Assembly: GCA_031431475.1 (NCBI GenBank)
Contig: JANPDL010000023.1
Coordinates: 1-43,919 of the forward strand
Direction of reading: 5' to 3'
DNA length: 43,919 bases
From: JADCCX01 sp031431475
GTDB lineage: Bacteria > Pseudomonadota > Alphaproteobacteria > Rhizobiales > Beijerinckiaceae
Shown here: one piece after another, positions 14,560 to 22,907 of the stretch
Position numbering within the stretch: the stretch's first letter is position 1
Layout: every line of letters begins with the position of its first letter
Position numbers and translations under genes: made by a program
Notes under the pieces: generated by a model
What the model saw: the letters and a program-made list of their open reading frames with translations, nothing else
Told to the model about the DNA's origin: nothing
The model's database searches: none

Positions 14560-15152
14560 TACGTTGACAATGTCCCTTTGGTTGAAGGCACCCTGTCCTT
14601 CATGCGGGCATCCACCGCCACCGATTGGCGCAGGACCCGGGCCAGACCCTTGTAGCAACTTTCGGCGATATGATGGCTGTTGGCACCATAAAGCGTTTCC
14701 ACATGCAAGGTCAGGCCGGCATTCATCGTGAAAGCCTGGAACCACTCGCGCACCAGCTCAGAATCGAAAGTGCCTATCTTCTGGGTGGGAAAAGCCGTGC
14801 GGAACACCAGAAATGGCCGACCCGAGATATCCACCGCAACACGCGTCAGCGTCTCGTCCATCGGCATCAAGCAATCAGCGTAGCGCGTGATGCCCTTCTT
14901 GTCGCCAAGCGCTTCCTTGAAAGCCTGACCCAGCGCAATGCCGATATCTTCCGCCGTATGGTGATCATCGACTTCGAGATCGCCCTTGGCCTTGATCGTC
15001 ATGTCGATGAGAGAATGGCGCGAAAGCAGCGTCAGCATGTGGTCGAGAAAACCGACGCCCGTGGCGATCTCGGCCTTGCCGGTTCCATCGAGGTTGATCG
15101 CGAGGGAGATTTGCGTCTCCGCTGTGTCGCGTTTCACGGCTGCTGTCCGCAT
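14559..15152 (-). CDS. hisB: Imidazoleglycerol-phosphate dehydratase
   Basis: Step 6 of histidine synthesis; 197 residues, the usual length for a monofunctional HisB. The two di-manganese His clusters are visible as FLDHML, DDHHTAEDIG and GANSHHIAES. The N-terminal MRTAAVKRDTAETQISLAI is typical. This is the first gene of the hisB-DUF2628-hisH-hisA operon. Upstream is the repeat element at 15227-15378, so the operon promoter should lie in about 15153-15225; I see no clear boxes there. Confidence 0.95.
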   Translation of the reverse strand: MRTAAVKRDTAETQISLAINLDGTGKAEIATGVGFLDHMLTLLSRHSLIDMTIKAKGDLEVDDHHTAEDIGIALGQAFKEALGDKKGITRYADCLMPMDETLTRVAVDISGRPFLVFRTAFPTQKIGTFDSELVREWFQAFTMNAGLTLHVETLYGANSHHIAESCYKGLARVLRQSVAVDARMKDRVPSTKGTLST

Positions 15153-15226
15153 GCTCAGGGAACTCCTTGCGTTGGCAGCGCTCTAGCAGGGGGAGTGGGT
15201 GAGGGGAAGTGCATGGTATCGCTTCC

Positions 15227-15378
15227 TTCCCCCGTGGGGGAAGGTGTCATGCCGCAGCAAATTTTGCAGACTGCATAAATTTGTCTGCACTGGCATGACG
15301 GATGAGGGCAAATCCCAGCTTCAGGGGTTCACCCTCATCCGGTCGCCAAACGGCAACCACCTTCTCCCTAGGGAGAAG
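15227..15378. repeat. Second RIME-like palindromic repeat, reaching into the end of prmB
   Basis: It begins with CTTCCTTCCCCCGTGGGGGAAGG near 15227. Next comes an internal palindrome with GTCATGCC (15246-15253) and GGCATGAC (15292-15299) arms, and the element ends with CACCCTCATCC and CACCTTCTCCCTAGGGAGAAG (15358-15378). It shares the CTTCTCCC and CTCATCC blocks with the element at 6457-6618. Its outer arm supplies the last codons and TAG stop of prmB. Confidence 0.7.
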
Positions 15379-16312
15379 AAAGAAACTGAAGCCAGAACAC
15401 CTCGCCTTCGCTTTCTGCGCTGTCCAGCCAGAGGAAGGGCATGTCGGGAAACTCCGATTCCAGAATGTCACGATCCTCGCCGATCTCGCACAGCAATCCA
15501 CCGTCTGGCGTGAGATGCGCCACCGCACCTGCAATGATCTTGCGCACCAGATCAAGACCATCATCACCACCGAGATGAGCCATGCGCGGTTCGGCTGCAT
15601 ATTCCGCCGGGAATGCCTCAACCACGTCCCGTGCCACATAGGGCGGATTGGCTATGATCAGATCATAGCGCTCGTTTTTGACTGGCTTGAACAGATTGCC
15701 CTTGAGCACCCGCACGCGGTCTTGCAGACCGTGATCGGCGATGTTCTTCTGCGCGACGGCCATCGCATCAGCCGACAGCTCCACGGCGTCCACCGTTGCC
15801 AACGGGAAGCGCATGGCGGCCAGAATGGCGAGACATCCCGAGCCGGTGCAGAGATCGAGAATGCGCGTCACGTTCTCAGGTGCGCTGATCAGGCTGCCAT
15901 CCTCGGAGCCAAAGAGTTGATCGGCCAGTTCTCCCGCCAGCATTTCGCCAAGGTAAGACCGCGGCACAATGACCCGCTCGTCCACATAGAAGGGTACGCC
16001 CTGGATATAGGCTTTCTGCACCAGATAGGCCGACGGTTTGCGCGTCGTCACGCGCTGCTCGATAACATCCGCCAGCACCTTGCGCTCCGCAGGAAGCAAC
16101 CGCGCATCGAGCCATGGCTGCAGTTGATCGACGGGCAGATGCAGCGTTTCGAGAATGAGAAAGGCCGCATCGTCCAGCGCCGTCATGACACCATGGCCAT
16201 GCACGAGGCCTGCCGCATTGAACCGGCTGACGGCGAAACGCAGGAAATCCCGGATGGTCAGCAATTCGCTTGAGGCAAGACGGAGGTCGGCTGTGGAGAG
16301 TGTCATAGGCAT
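15368..16312 (-). CDS. prmB: Ribosomal protein L3 N5-glutamine methyltransferase
   Basis: Methylates a glutamine side chain of ribosomal protein L3 using S-adenosylmethionine. From the ATG at 16312 it has 314 residues; a second ATG at 16306 is possible. The SAM site is RILDLCTGSGCLAI, the acidic loop VDAVELSADA follows, and the substrate motif is IIANPPYV, the NPPY that binds the glutamine amide. GGAG lies 4 bases before the 16312 ATG. The reading frame closes inside the repeat arm at 15358-15378 (…QFLSSP, TAG). Confidence 0.92.
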   Translation of the reverse strand: MPMTLSTADLRLASSELLTIRDFLRFAVSRFNAAGLVHGHGVMTALDDAAFLILETLHLPVDQLQPWLDARLLPAERKVLADVIEQRVTTRKPSAYLVQKAYIQGVPFYVDERVIVPRSYLGEMLAGELADQLFGSEDGSLISAPENVTRILDLCTGSGCLAILAAMRFPLATVDAVELSADAMAVAQKNIADHGLQDRVRVLKGNLFKPVKNERYDLIIANPPYVARDVVEAFPAEYAAEPRMAHLGGDDGLDLVRKIIAGAVAHLTPDGGLLCEIGEDRDILESEFPDMPFLWLDSAESEGEVFWLQFLSSP

Positions 16313-16411
16313 GGGTCTCCATACATGCCGAGAGGCGGGCATGAAAGGGCCGCCATGAAGCGCGACCGTTTGCCTATGGACGCAGGGGCCAGGTCGGCCT
16401 AAATCCGTGAC

Positions 16412-16783
16412 ATGCATTCGCGGGGTTTCCACAAGCTGTTTCGGGAATGGATGGCGCTGTTCGCCATTCTTGCCATGGCGCTTGGACCACTGGCGCTTCT
16501 GACCAGCCGCAGTCTTGCGGCACAGGAGCGCGTGAATGTAGCGGCGGGTTTCGCGTCGCTGCCTGTCTGCGCTCCGGGTGACAGCATCGACGGGCTTTCC
16601 GCCAAGACTGGAGGCGGAGTTTGCGATCATTGCATGCCGGCCCTTGGAGCTGCGCCCGTCCTGGCGGAGGCTCAGCCCGGTGCATGTATCTTTTCAGCTG
16701 CACTTTTCCCCGCCGATACCGGACCCTCCGCCCTTTTGTCGCAGCTTCGGCTGCCCCCTGCCACCGGGCCGCCCGTTTCCTGA
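16412..16783 (+). CDS. DUF2946-like small exported protein of the copper operon
   Basis: 123 residues. One N-terminal hydrophobic helix (MALFAILAMALGPLALL, from residue 14) probably anchors or exports it. A Cys/His motif CDHCMP (residues 71-76) lies in the middle. Small DUF2946 proteins of this kind often precede copper-handling genes, and here the PCuAC chaperone and SCO follow. A direct metal role is inferred from C-x-H-C and context, not shown. No strong Shine-Dalgarno precedes the ATG. It is divergent from prmB with 99 bp between the starts. Confidence 0.7.
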   Translation: MHSRGFHKLFREWMALFAILAMALGPLALLTSRSLAAQERVNVAAGFASLPVCAPGDSIDGLSAKTGGGVCDHCMPALGAAPVLAEAQPGACIFSAALFPADTGPSALLSQLRLPPATGPPVS

Positions 16784-16848
16784 TCGAAACAAATTCCACT
16801 GGCTGGTTTACCGGCTTTCACTATCGTCTTTCTGATCAGGAATATCCC

Positions 16849-17364
16849 ATGTCATTCACACGTCGCGCGGCCATCATCGCCGCCACCAGCACTGTTCTGC
16901 TTGCCGTCTTCGCACCCGTAACAAAAGCCCACAGCTACAAGATCGGCAATCTCGAGATCGGCCATCCCTGGACGAGGGCAACACCACCTTCCGCCCGTGT
17001 CGCGGGTGGATTTCTCAAGATCACCAACAAGGGCTCCACACCGGACCGGCTTGTTTCCGCGACCTTCATTGGTTCCACCAGCACCGAGGTGCATGAAATG
17101 GCGCATGAAGGTAGTGTGATGAAGATGCGCGAATTGCCCAAGGGTCTGGATATCAAACCGGGCGAGACCGTGGAACTGAAGCCCGGCGGTTTCCATCTTA
17201 TGTTCATCGGCCTGAAGGATGGGTTGAAAGAAAAGGATCGCCTGAAGGGTGAGCTTGTCTTTGAGAAGGCCGGTCGCATCGAGGTCGATTTCGCGGTGGA
17301 AAGTATGGGCGCGCGGGGCGGCGAGCATGATCATCATGATCACGCTCCAGCCAAAACCAACTGA
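16849..17364 (+). CDS. PCu(A)C-type periplasmic copper chaperone
   Basis: 171 residues from ATG 16849 (AGGAA 6 bases upstream); a longer in-frame reading from 16621 has no support. The signal peptide ends near ...PVTKA-H. The Cu(I) site is made of His82 and Met84 (VHEM), Met91/Met93 (VMKM) and His116/Met118 (FHLM), the H-M...M...H-x-M layout of PCuAC. The C-terminus adds a His cluster (HDHHDHA). PCuAC delivers copper to the CuA or CuB site of cytochrome oxidase, often with SCO, which follows 10 bp downstream. Confidence 0.92.
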   Translation: MSFTRRAAIIAATSTVLLAVFAPVTKAHSYKIGNLEIGHPWTRATPPSARVAGGFLKITNKGSTPDRLVSATFIGSTSTEVHEMAHEGSVMKMRELPKGLDIKPGETVELKPGGFHLMFIGLKDGLKEKDRLKGELVFEKAGRIEVDFAVESMGARGGEHDHHDHAPAKTN

Positions 17365-17374
17365 GGAGACCGCC

Positions 17375-17983
17375 ATGAGTCCTCTCAAATTCATCCGCTA
17401 CGGTTCCTGGGCCGCGGTTGCCGGTCTGGGCCTCCTTATCGCCTTCGTGCTGCTGACGCCGCAACCAAAGCCGGATCAAGCTGCGGGAGGGCGCATCGGC
17501 GGTGCCTTCCAGCTGGCGCAGGCCAAAGGCGGTGTGCTGGACAGCGCTACGTTGAAGGGCAGGCCGTATGGCCTGTTCTTCGGCTTCACACAATGCCCGG
17601 ATATCTGTCCGGGCACGCTGACCGAAATGACCGCGCTGATGGATGAACTGGACAAGGGACCTCTGGCCGCGAAGCTGAAGGATTTCCGCATCCTGTTCAT
17701 CACAGTGGACCCGGAGCGGGATACGGCTGATCTGCTGGCCAATTATCTCTCGGCCTTCGATGCTCGCATTCTAGGCCTGATTCCCACGATGGAAACGCTA
17801 CCGGGACTCGCGAAGCAATTCGCGGCCTTCTACCAGAAGGTGCCGACATCATCGGGCTACACGATGAACCATACCTCGGCGGTCTATCTGTTCAATGGCG
17901 AGGGTGTGTTCAGTGGCACCATCGACATTCAGGAGAGCAAGGCCAGCCAGAAGGCGAAGCTGGAGCGGCTGCTGGGGCGGTGA
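17375..17983 (+). CDS. SCO1/SenC family copper-binding assembly protein
   Basis: 202 residues from ATG 17375, with GAGGAG about 6 bases upstream. An N-terminal membrane anchor (AAVAGLGLLIAFVLLT) is followed by a thioredoxin-fold domain with the C-x3-C motif FTQCPDICPG (Cys74, Cys78) and a downstream His in TMNHTSAVY. SCO proteins insert copper into the CuA centre of cytochrome c oxidase and have thiol-redox activity. It is the third gene of the copper operon. The foreign restriction-modification pair begins 102 bp downstream. Confidence 0.93.
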   Translation: MSPLKFIRYGSWAAVAGLGLLIAFVLLTPQPKPDQAAGGRIGGAFQLAQAKGGVLDSATLKGRPYGLFFGFTQCPDICPGTLTEMTALMDELDKGPLAAKLKDFRILFITVDPERDTADLLANYLSAFDARILGLIPTMETLPGLAKQFAAFYQKVPTSSGYTMNHTSAVYLFNGEGVFSGTIDIQESKASQKAKLERLLGR

Positions 17984-18035
17984 GATATTTCCACAGGAAG
18001 CCAATACGGGTGCGCTCCGTGTTCAACTTCGCGAA

Positions 18036-18066
18036 TTGACAACGCCAAAACACCGGAACATATACA
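18036..18066 (+). promoter_or_regulatory. Candidate promoter of the restriction-modification pair
   Basis: TTGACA at 18036-18041 is a perfect -35 box. TATACA at 18061-18066 is a fair -10 box, but the spacing is 19 bases; a CATATA reading at 18059 has spacing 17. The methyltransferase ATG is 19 bases further, with GGAGG at about 18073. Confidence 0.4.
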
Positions 18067-18085
18067 GAACTCGGAGGGCATCAAA

Positions 18086-18955
18086 ATGCTGTTCAAAACG
18101 CCACGTTACACACACTCGGTGCCGGGCGATGTCCATATCGCTCGACAGGACAATCTTGAACTTATGCGCTCAATGCCGGAGAAATCGGTTAAATTGATCA
18201 TCACTTCGCCTCCTTATAACATTGGTAAGGAATATGAAAAAAAAACAAGTCTCCATCATTATATAAGTGACCAGTCGAAAGTTATTTCCGAATGTATCCG
18301 CATCCTTGACGATAATGGATCAATCTGCTGGCAAGTTGGAAATCACGTTGTAAATGGAGAAATATTTCCTCTCGATATCATTCTTTATAATATATTTAAA
18401 GATCATGATTTAAAACTAAGAAATAGGATTGTATGGCATTTTGAACATGGACTCCATTGTACAAGAAGACTTTCTGGCCGATACGAGACAGTCCTTTGGT
18501 TTACAAAAAACAATGATTACGATTTTAATCTTGACAGCATTCGTATACCATCAAAATATCCAAATAAAAAACATTTTAAAGGACCAAAAATTGGACAACT
18601 ATCTGGAAATCCCCTTGGTAAAAATCCTGGAGATGTTTGGAGTATCCCAAATGTAAAAAATAATCATGTAGAAAAAACAATACATCCGTGCCAATTTCCC
18701 GTAGAGTTAGTTGAAAGATTCGTCTTAGCATTAACAAACGTAAACGATATAGTTTTTGATCCTTATGTCGGCGTTGGCTCGTCGATTATTGCTGCCTTAA
18801 AGCATGGAAGACAAGGAATAGGCTGTGATGTAGTTGAAGAATATGTAGATTGTGCTTGGACAAGAGTGAGCGATCTCAGGGCGGGAACGCTAAAGACAAG
18901 GCCAATGTATCGTCCCGTCTATGACCCTTCGAAGCCGAATGGTGGACATAAGTGA
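18086..18955 (+). CDS. Type II DNA methyltransferase, probably N4-cytosine
   Basis: 289 residues. Motif IV is TSPPYN (residues 40-45) and the SAM-binding motif FDPYVGVGS (224-232) lies near the C-terminus, so the order is the permuted beta class. SPPY, rather than DPPY or NPPY, points to N4-cytosine methylation. TIHPCQFP (198-205) is the usual motif between them. The gene is strikingly AT-rich in its middle (about 18210-18850) against the GC-rich host, with the two ends closer to host composition. The stop overlaps the GTG of the restriction gene (GTGA). It should protect the host by methylating the cognate site. Confidence 0.88.
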   Translation: MLFKTPRYTHSVPGDVHIARQDNLELMRSMPEKSVKLIITSPPYNIGKEYEKKTSLHHYISDQSKVISECIRILDDNGSICWQVGNHVVNGEIFPLDIILYNIFKDHDLKLRNRIVWHFEHGLHCTRRLSGRYETVLWFTKNNDYDFNLDSIRIPSKYPNKKHFKGPKIGQLSGNPLGKNPGDVWSIPNVKNNHVEKTIHPCQFPVELVERFVLALTNVNDIVFDPYVGVGSSIIAALKHGRQGIGCDVVEEYVDCAWTRVSDLRAGTLKTRPMYRPVYDPSKPNGGHK

Positions 18956-19563
18956 AGATTATTCAAAGGCATAGCCATTTGAATGGCTTTGAGTTCCTGA
19001 TGTATCATAAGCCCCATATCTGGGCGGAAGTCGAAGCGGCAATTGCAGCGGTTGACGCAGAAGCGTGCCGGACCAAGGTGTCGAAAGAAAAAACGAAAGC
19101 TGGCAAGATTTTATTATCGCCAGTTGCCATGAATAAGGCGTTTGAGCATGAATTTGAATCGAAAGGGTGGAAAGAGAAGCGCACAAAGAATTGGTTGTGC
19201 CAAGATATCGAATGCGTAAAACACATCGTTCGGCTGCCCCCGTCCCAGCAAAAAGCTGAAATTGTAAAACGGGGCCTTGAGCCGCTGGAAACGTATAATC
19301 AGACTGATTTTGTTAAAGATCGAGTGGCGGTAGAAATTCAACTCGGCAAGTATGCTTTCGTAGCGCACGATTTGTTCGTTAAGCACATGTCATTTTTTGT
19401 TAATGACGATATCGACGTTGGAATTGAGATTGTTCCCATGAAGCAAATGGAAGCACAAATGTCTTCCGGCGTAGCATATTTTGAGCGCGACCTATTTAAC
19501 GTGTTGAGGCAAGGTCGTGGTATTCCTGCAGTACCGATTATACTCCTTGGCATTGCGCCTTGA
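18952..19563 (+). CDS. BglII/BstYI-family type II restriction endonuclease
   Basis: 203 residues, about the size I recall for BstYI. The family's catalytic core is visible: Asp119, then Glu128 and Gln130 in DRVAVEIQLGKYAF, the D...E-x-Q arrangement of this PD-(D/E)XK subgroup. Downstream NDDIDVGIEIVPMKQME and RQGRGIPAVPIILLGIAP also fit. Family members cut sites with a GATC core (AGATCT for BglII, RGATCY for BstYI), so a GATC-core specificity is inferred. The GTG start at 18952 overlaps the methyltransferase stop by 4 bp; no controller gene is seen. The sequence is AT-rich like its partner. Confidence 0.85.
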   Translation: MKIIQRHSHLNGFEFLMYHKPHIWAEVEAAIAAVDAEACRTKVSKEKTKAGKILLSPVAMNKAFEHEFESKGWKEKRTKNWLCQDIECVKHIVRLPPSQQKAEIVKRGLEPLETYNQTDFVKDRVAVEIQLGKYAFVAHDLFVKHMSFFVNDDIDVGIEIVPMKQMEAQMSSGVAYFERDLFNVLRQGRGIPAVPIILLGIAP

Positions 19564-19634
19564 ACCAAAAAATTAGGCAACTGATTTCAATTGTATAAAT
19601 GGCGCAAGCTTGGTTTTCTATGACCGCCAGTCTC

Positions 19635-20273
19635 TCAGCAACTCAGCGCCTCGCACCGCCTGAGATTAGCCAGTGCCTTCTGCTTGCCCGCCAGATCGAC
19701 ATACCCCACCACGGCTTCGCGTCCGGCCACGAAGGACGGCGTTGCCGTGAGGCCGAGATTTTCGCCGAGCCGCGAGGCCAGCACCAGCGCATCCGTCACC
19801 TTGTCGCTGTCGGCATCTTTGATGAGTTTCTCGCGGTTCGCGCCCAGTTCAACGGCGGTTGTGACGGCACGCCCGGCATCGACGCGACCGCGCAGTCTGA
19901 ACAGGGCCTCGTGGAGCGCGAGATAGCCGCCCGGTGTTTTCTGCATGGAATGCCCCAGTGCCACGCGCGAGGCCTCGATCGAGGCTTCGCCGAGAATGGC
20001 GTAGTTGATCAGTACGTAGCGAAGGCCTTTGTCGGCGCTGAGCAGCGGCTTGATCTCTGCCGCTGTGCGTTTGCAATAGGGGCAGTTGTAATCGAAAAAC
20101 TCGATCATCGTGGCATCACCGCGCGGATTGCCGAGAATGATCCGGCCGGGCAGAGTCAGCACTTCGCTGGCCAGTTCCGACGGCAGATGCAGGACGCGCG
20201 CTGCGGCTTCCCGCGTCAGACCGGTGACGGCAAGTGCGCCGGAACCCGCAAGAAGAAAGCGTCGCGAGATCAT
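19635..20273 (-). CDS. DsbA-family thiol:disulfide oxidoreductase, Tat-exported
   Basis: 212 residues from ATG 20273. The N-terminus ISRRFLLAGSGALAVTG is a twin-arginine signal, so it is exported folded to the periplasm. The thioredoxin-like domain has DYNCPYCKRT (Cys64, Cys67) and the cis-Pro loop TPSFVAG. It resembles DsbA/DsbG-type proteins of the DSBA-like oxidoreductase family. The ATG overlaps the trxB stop (ATGA), so it is the third gene of the ELM1-trxB-dsbA operon. Whether it oxidises or isomerises is not readable from sequence. Confidence 0.9.
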   Translation of the reverse strand: MISRRFLLAGSGALAVTGLTREAAARVLHLPSELASEVLTLPGRIILGNPRGDATMIEFFDYNCPYCKRTAAEIKPLLSADKGLRYVLINYAILGEASIEASRVALGHSMQKTPGGYLALHEALFRLRGRVDAGRAVTTAVELGANREKLIKDADSDKVTDALVLASRLGENLGLTATPSFVAGREAVVGYVDLAGKQKALANLRRCEALSC

Positions 20274-21238
20274 TCCGCCGCCTGCTTCAGGCTCTCCTGC
20301 GCATGCAGCCAGCGTTCGGCCTCCAGCGCCGCCATGCAACCAAGCCCCGCCGCCGTCACGGCCTGACGATAGACATCATCCGCCACATCGCCCGCCGCAT
20401 ACACGCCTTCGATGTTGGTGGCTGTGGAATCGGGAGCGGTCTGGATATAACCGTTGGGACGTACATCGACCTGCCCCTTGAACAGGTCCGATGCAGGCAC
20501 GTGTCCGATGGCGACGAACAGGCCATGGACCTTCAGATCGCTGACACCGCCCGTCACTACGTTCTTGATCTTGAGATGCGTGACACCCAGCGGGTTATCC
20601 TCGCCGCAAATCTCCTCGACCGCACTGTCCCAAATGATCTTGACCCTGGGATGCTTGAACAGGCGGTCCTGCAGGATGCGTTCGGCTTTCAACTCGCGGC
20701 GGCGATGAATGAGGGTGACGCTCGACGCGAGGTTGGCGAGATAAAGCGCTTCCTCGACTGCCGAATTGCCGCCGCCGACGACCGCCACATCCTTGTTGCG
20801 GTAGAAAAAGCCGTCGCAGGTCGCGCAGGCCGAAACGCCGAAACCCTTGAATTTTTCCTCCGACGGAATGCCCAGCCATTTCGCCTTGGCGCCGGTGGCG
20901 ATGATCAATGCATCGGTTGTGTAGGTCTGGCCGTTATCGCCGGTCAGGCGGAACGGATGCTGCTTCAAGTCGACCGCCGTGATGTGATCGGAGATCATCT
21001 CGGTGCCGACATGCTCGGCCTGCGCCTTCATCTGCTCCATCAGCCATGGCCCCTGAATCGCCGTGGCAAAACCGGGATAATTCTCGACATCGGTCGTGAT
21101 CATCAGCTGGCCACCCGGCTCGAAACCCGAGATCAGCATCGGCTTCAGCATGGCACGCGCGGCATAGACCGCAGCGGTGTACCCGGCAGGGCCGGATCCG
21201 ACGATGATGACTTTGCGGTGTTCTGTCTTGGTGGTCAT
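20270..21238 (-). CDS. trxB: Thioredoxin-disulfide reductase
   Basis: NADPH- and FAD-dependent reduction of thioredoxin in the cytoplasm. 322 residues with the FAD loop VGSGPAGYTAA (about 13-23), the redox pair ACATC (Cys138, Cys141), the NADPH loop VVGGGNSAVEEA and the C-terminal YAAGDVADDVYRQ. It overlaps the ELM1 gene upstream and the DsbA-like gene downstream by 4 bp each (ATGA), suggesting translational coupling. The divergent Lrp gene beyond ELM1 is a known neighbour of trxB in alphaproteobacteria. Confidence 0.96.
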   Translation of the reverse strand: MTTKTEHRKVIIVGSGPAGYTAAVYAARAMLKPMLISGFEPGGQLMITTDVENYPGFATAIQGPWLMEQMKAQAEHVGTEMISDHITAVDLKQHPFRLTGDNGQTYTTDALIIATGAKAKWLGIPSEEKFKGFGVSACATCDGFFYRNKDVAVVGGGNSAVEEALYLANLASSVTLIHRRRELKAERILQDRLFKHPRVKIIWDSAVEEICGEDNPLGVTHLKIKNVVTGGVSDLKVHGLFVAIGHVPASDLFKGQVDVRPNGYIQTAPDSTATNIEGVYAAGDVADDVYRQAVTAAGLGCMAALEAERWLHAQESLKQAAE

Positions 21239-22308
21239 GGCATCTTTCCGGAATTCTGGCGGCGCATCGCTGCATAGGCTTTCGCTACGGCAATCGCGAT
21301 GACCGGAGTGGCATCTAGGGTGTCATAGGACCATGTTTCAAGAGCGCCGGACAGCGGACGCACAGCTCCGTGCTGCACAAGACCGCTCACGAAGGATGAT
21401 ATTTTCGTGTGCCCGCCAGTTGGCGTGAAGAGATGGATCGGCTTGCCCGTGGCAGAAGCCTCGCCCAGCATGTTTACGCTGTCTGCCGTGACCACGAGAT
21501 GATCGGCATGGGCGAGGATCGCGAGATAGGGGTTTTCGCCTGAGCCATCCCAAAAGAAACCGCCGGTATCGGCGCAGAGTTTGCGGACCGCGCTGGCAAG
21601 AGCCGCTGGCGTGCGGCGCGATGGCGTGACGATGAGATTGGCTCCAGCCTGTGTCAGCCCAGTCAGATCGCTGACAAGACGCTCGATGTCCTGCGGGGTG
21701 AAGCGGTGGTGCTGGCTGTCGCCGCCGAGGATAATCCCGACGGTCGTGTTGTCTGGTGCGAGCCAGGACGGTTTTTGTCGCAACGCTTCGGCCAGCCGTT
21801 CTGGCGAGATGCGGTGAGGCGAGGTCAGCGTTACAGTCACATTCGTGCCGCGCAATTTGTCATGCTGTGGCACCCAGATGACATCGGCGGCACCCGTTCC
21901 GGTGCGTGGGTCCTTGAGAAAAACGGTGGGTGTCCGCGATCCGGCTTCCTGCTTGATCCGCCTGAGATAGGCCACGGTGCGTCTGCCTGACGCGATCACG
22001 ATATCCGGCCAGGGTGGCGAGATGGGACTGCCTGCCTTGTCCGGTGCTTCTGCCGGATCGACAGGTCCCCATGGCATGATCCAGACATAAGGTATGCGCG
22101 GCTTCACCCGGCGAATATCCGCCACAAGTCCCAGCCGCTCGGCAACGCCCAGGCACTGTGCCTCGTCACCAGCCTTGCCATCGCTCAGCACCCAGCAGGT
22201 CGCGCCGGAAACGATGCGTCGGGCGTCAGCAAGTTGCTGATCTGCAGCAGAAAATGTCACAGGTGGCATGCCATGCGCAGGATTGTGTCTCGTTATAGTT
22301 TCGCTCAC
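21235..22308 (-). CDS. ELM1-family (DUF1022) protein
   Basis: 357 residues from a GTG at 22308. The motifs VLSDGKAGDEAQ, IASGRRTVAYLRR, FLKDPRTG and VTADSVNMLGEASATGKPIH match the bacterial members of the family named for plant mitochondrial-fission protein ELM1. The fold is glycosyltransferase-like, but the biochemical role is unknown. The GTG is only 32 bp from the divergent lrp start, and an ATG at 22269 (no good ribosome site) may be the true start. It overlaps trxB by 4 bp, so it leads the redox operon. Confidence 0.82.
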   Translation of the reverse strand: MSETITRHNPAHGMPPVTFSAADQQLADARRIVSGATCWVLSDGKAGDEAQCLGVAERLGLVADIRRVKPRIPYVWIMPWGPVDPAEAPDKAGSPISPPWPDIVIASGRRTVAYLRRIKQEAGSRTPTVFLKDPRTGTGAADVIWVPQHDKLRGTNVTVTLTSPHRISPERLAEALRQKPSWLAPDNTTVGIILGGDSQHHRFTPQDIERLVSDLTGLTQAGANLIVTPSRRTPAALASAVRKLCADTGGFFWDGSGENPYLAILAHADHLVVTADSVNMLGEASATGKPIHLFTPTGGHTKISSFVSGLVQHGAVRPLSGALETWSYDTLDATPVIAIAVAKAYAAMRRQNSGKMP

Positions 22309-22340
22309 AGTAATCTTCTACTTACCACCGGAGAAGCGAT

Positions 22341-22823
22341 TTGCGCCACCGCCTCGATACGATCGACATGAAGATCCTCGCCCAGTTGCAGGCAGACGGG
22401 AGCATCACCAATGTCGAGCTGGCCCGACGCGTGGGTATCTCTGCGCCGCCCTGCCTGCGCCGGGTGAAGTCGCTGGAAGAAGCTGGCCTGATCAAGGGGT
22501 ATCGCGCGCTGCTGGACAGCCGCCAGCTTGGTTTCGGTGTGTCCTGTTTCGCGATGGTGCAGCTGAAGAGCACCACGAAGGTTGAGATCGACGCATTCGA
22601 GGCGCGGATCAGATCGTGGGATGCTGTGCGCGAAAGCTGGACGCTGTCAGGCGATATCGACCTGATGCTGAAATGTGTTTTTCCCAATCTGGAGGCATTT
22701 CAGGCCTTTGTCTCGGAGTTGACGGCGCTGCCCAACCTTGCTTCCGTGCGTACAGCCTTGGCCCTGTCCAAGGTCAAAGACGAGCCGACAGTGCCGCTCA
22801 TGCCTTCGGGTTTACCTTCCTGA
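22341..22823 (+). CDS. Lrp/AsnC-family transcriptional regulator
   Basis: 160 residues from TTG 22341, with GGAG 7 bases upstream; no nearby ATG gives the family's DxxDxxIL start, which reads LDTIDMKILAQLQ. The helix-turn-helix is NVELARRVGISAPPCLRRVK, followed by an effector-binding RAM domain (from about residue 70). Lrp proteins sense amino acids and act locally or globally. The 32-bp gap to the divergent ELM1-trxB-dsbA operon means it could regulate that operon as well as itself. Confidence 0.9.
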   Translation: MRHRLDTIDMKILAQLQADGSITNVELARRVGISAPPCLRRVKSLEEAGLIKGYRALLDSRQLGFGVSCFAMVQLKSTTKVEIDAFEARIRSWDAVRESWTLSGDIDLMLKCVFPNLEAFQAFVSELTALPNLASVRTALALSKVKDEPTVPLMPSGLPS

Positions 22824-22907
22824 CCATTTCTGGCGAATACGCGGGGCATGGAAGCAGTTTGGCAAGGATTTTAGGCCAGTATCAAACGGTCATTCTAGGG
22901 ACCGTCA

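Noticed and set aside
19599..20366. Plus-strand frame of 255 codons
   Set aside because: Antisense to the DsbA-family gene; no family match.
20234..21277. Plus-strand frame of 347 codons
   Set aside because: Antisense shadow of trxB, with composition typical of GC-rich mirror frames.
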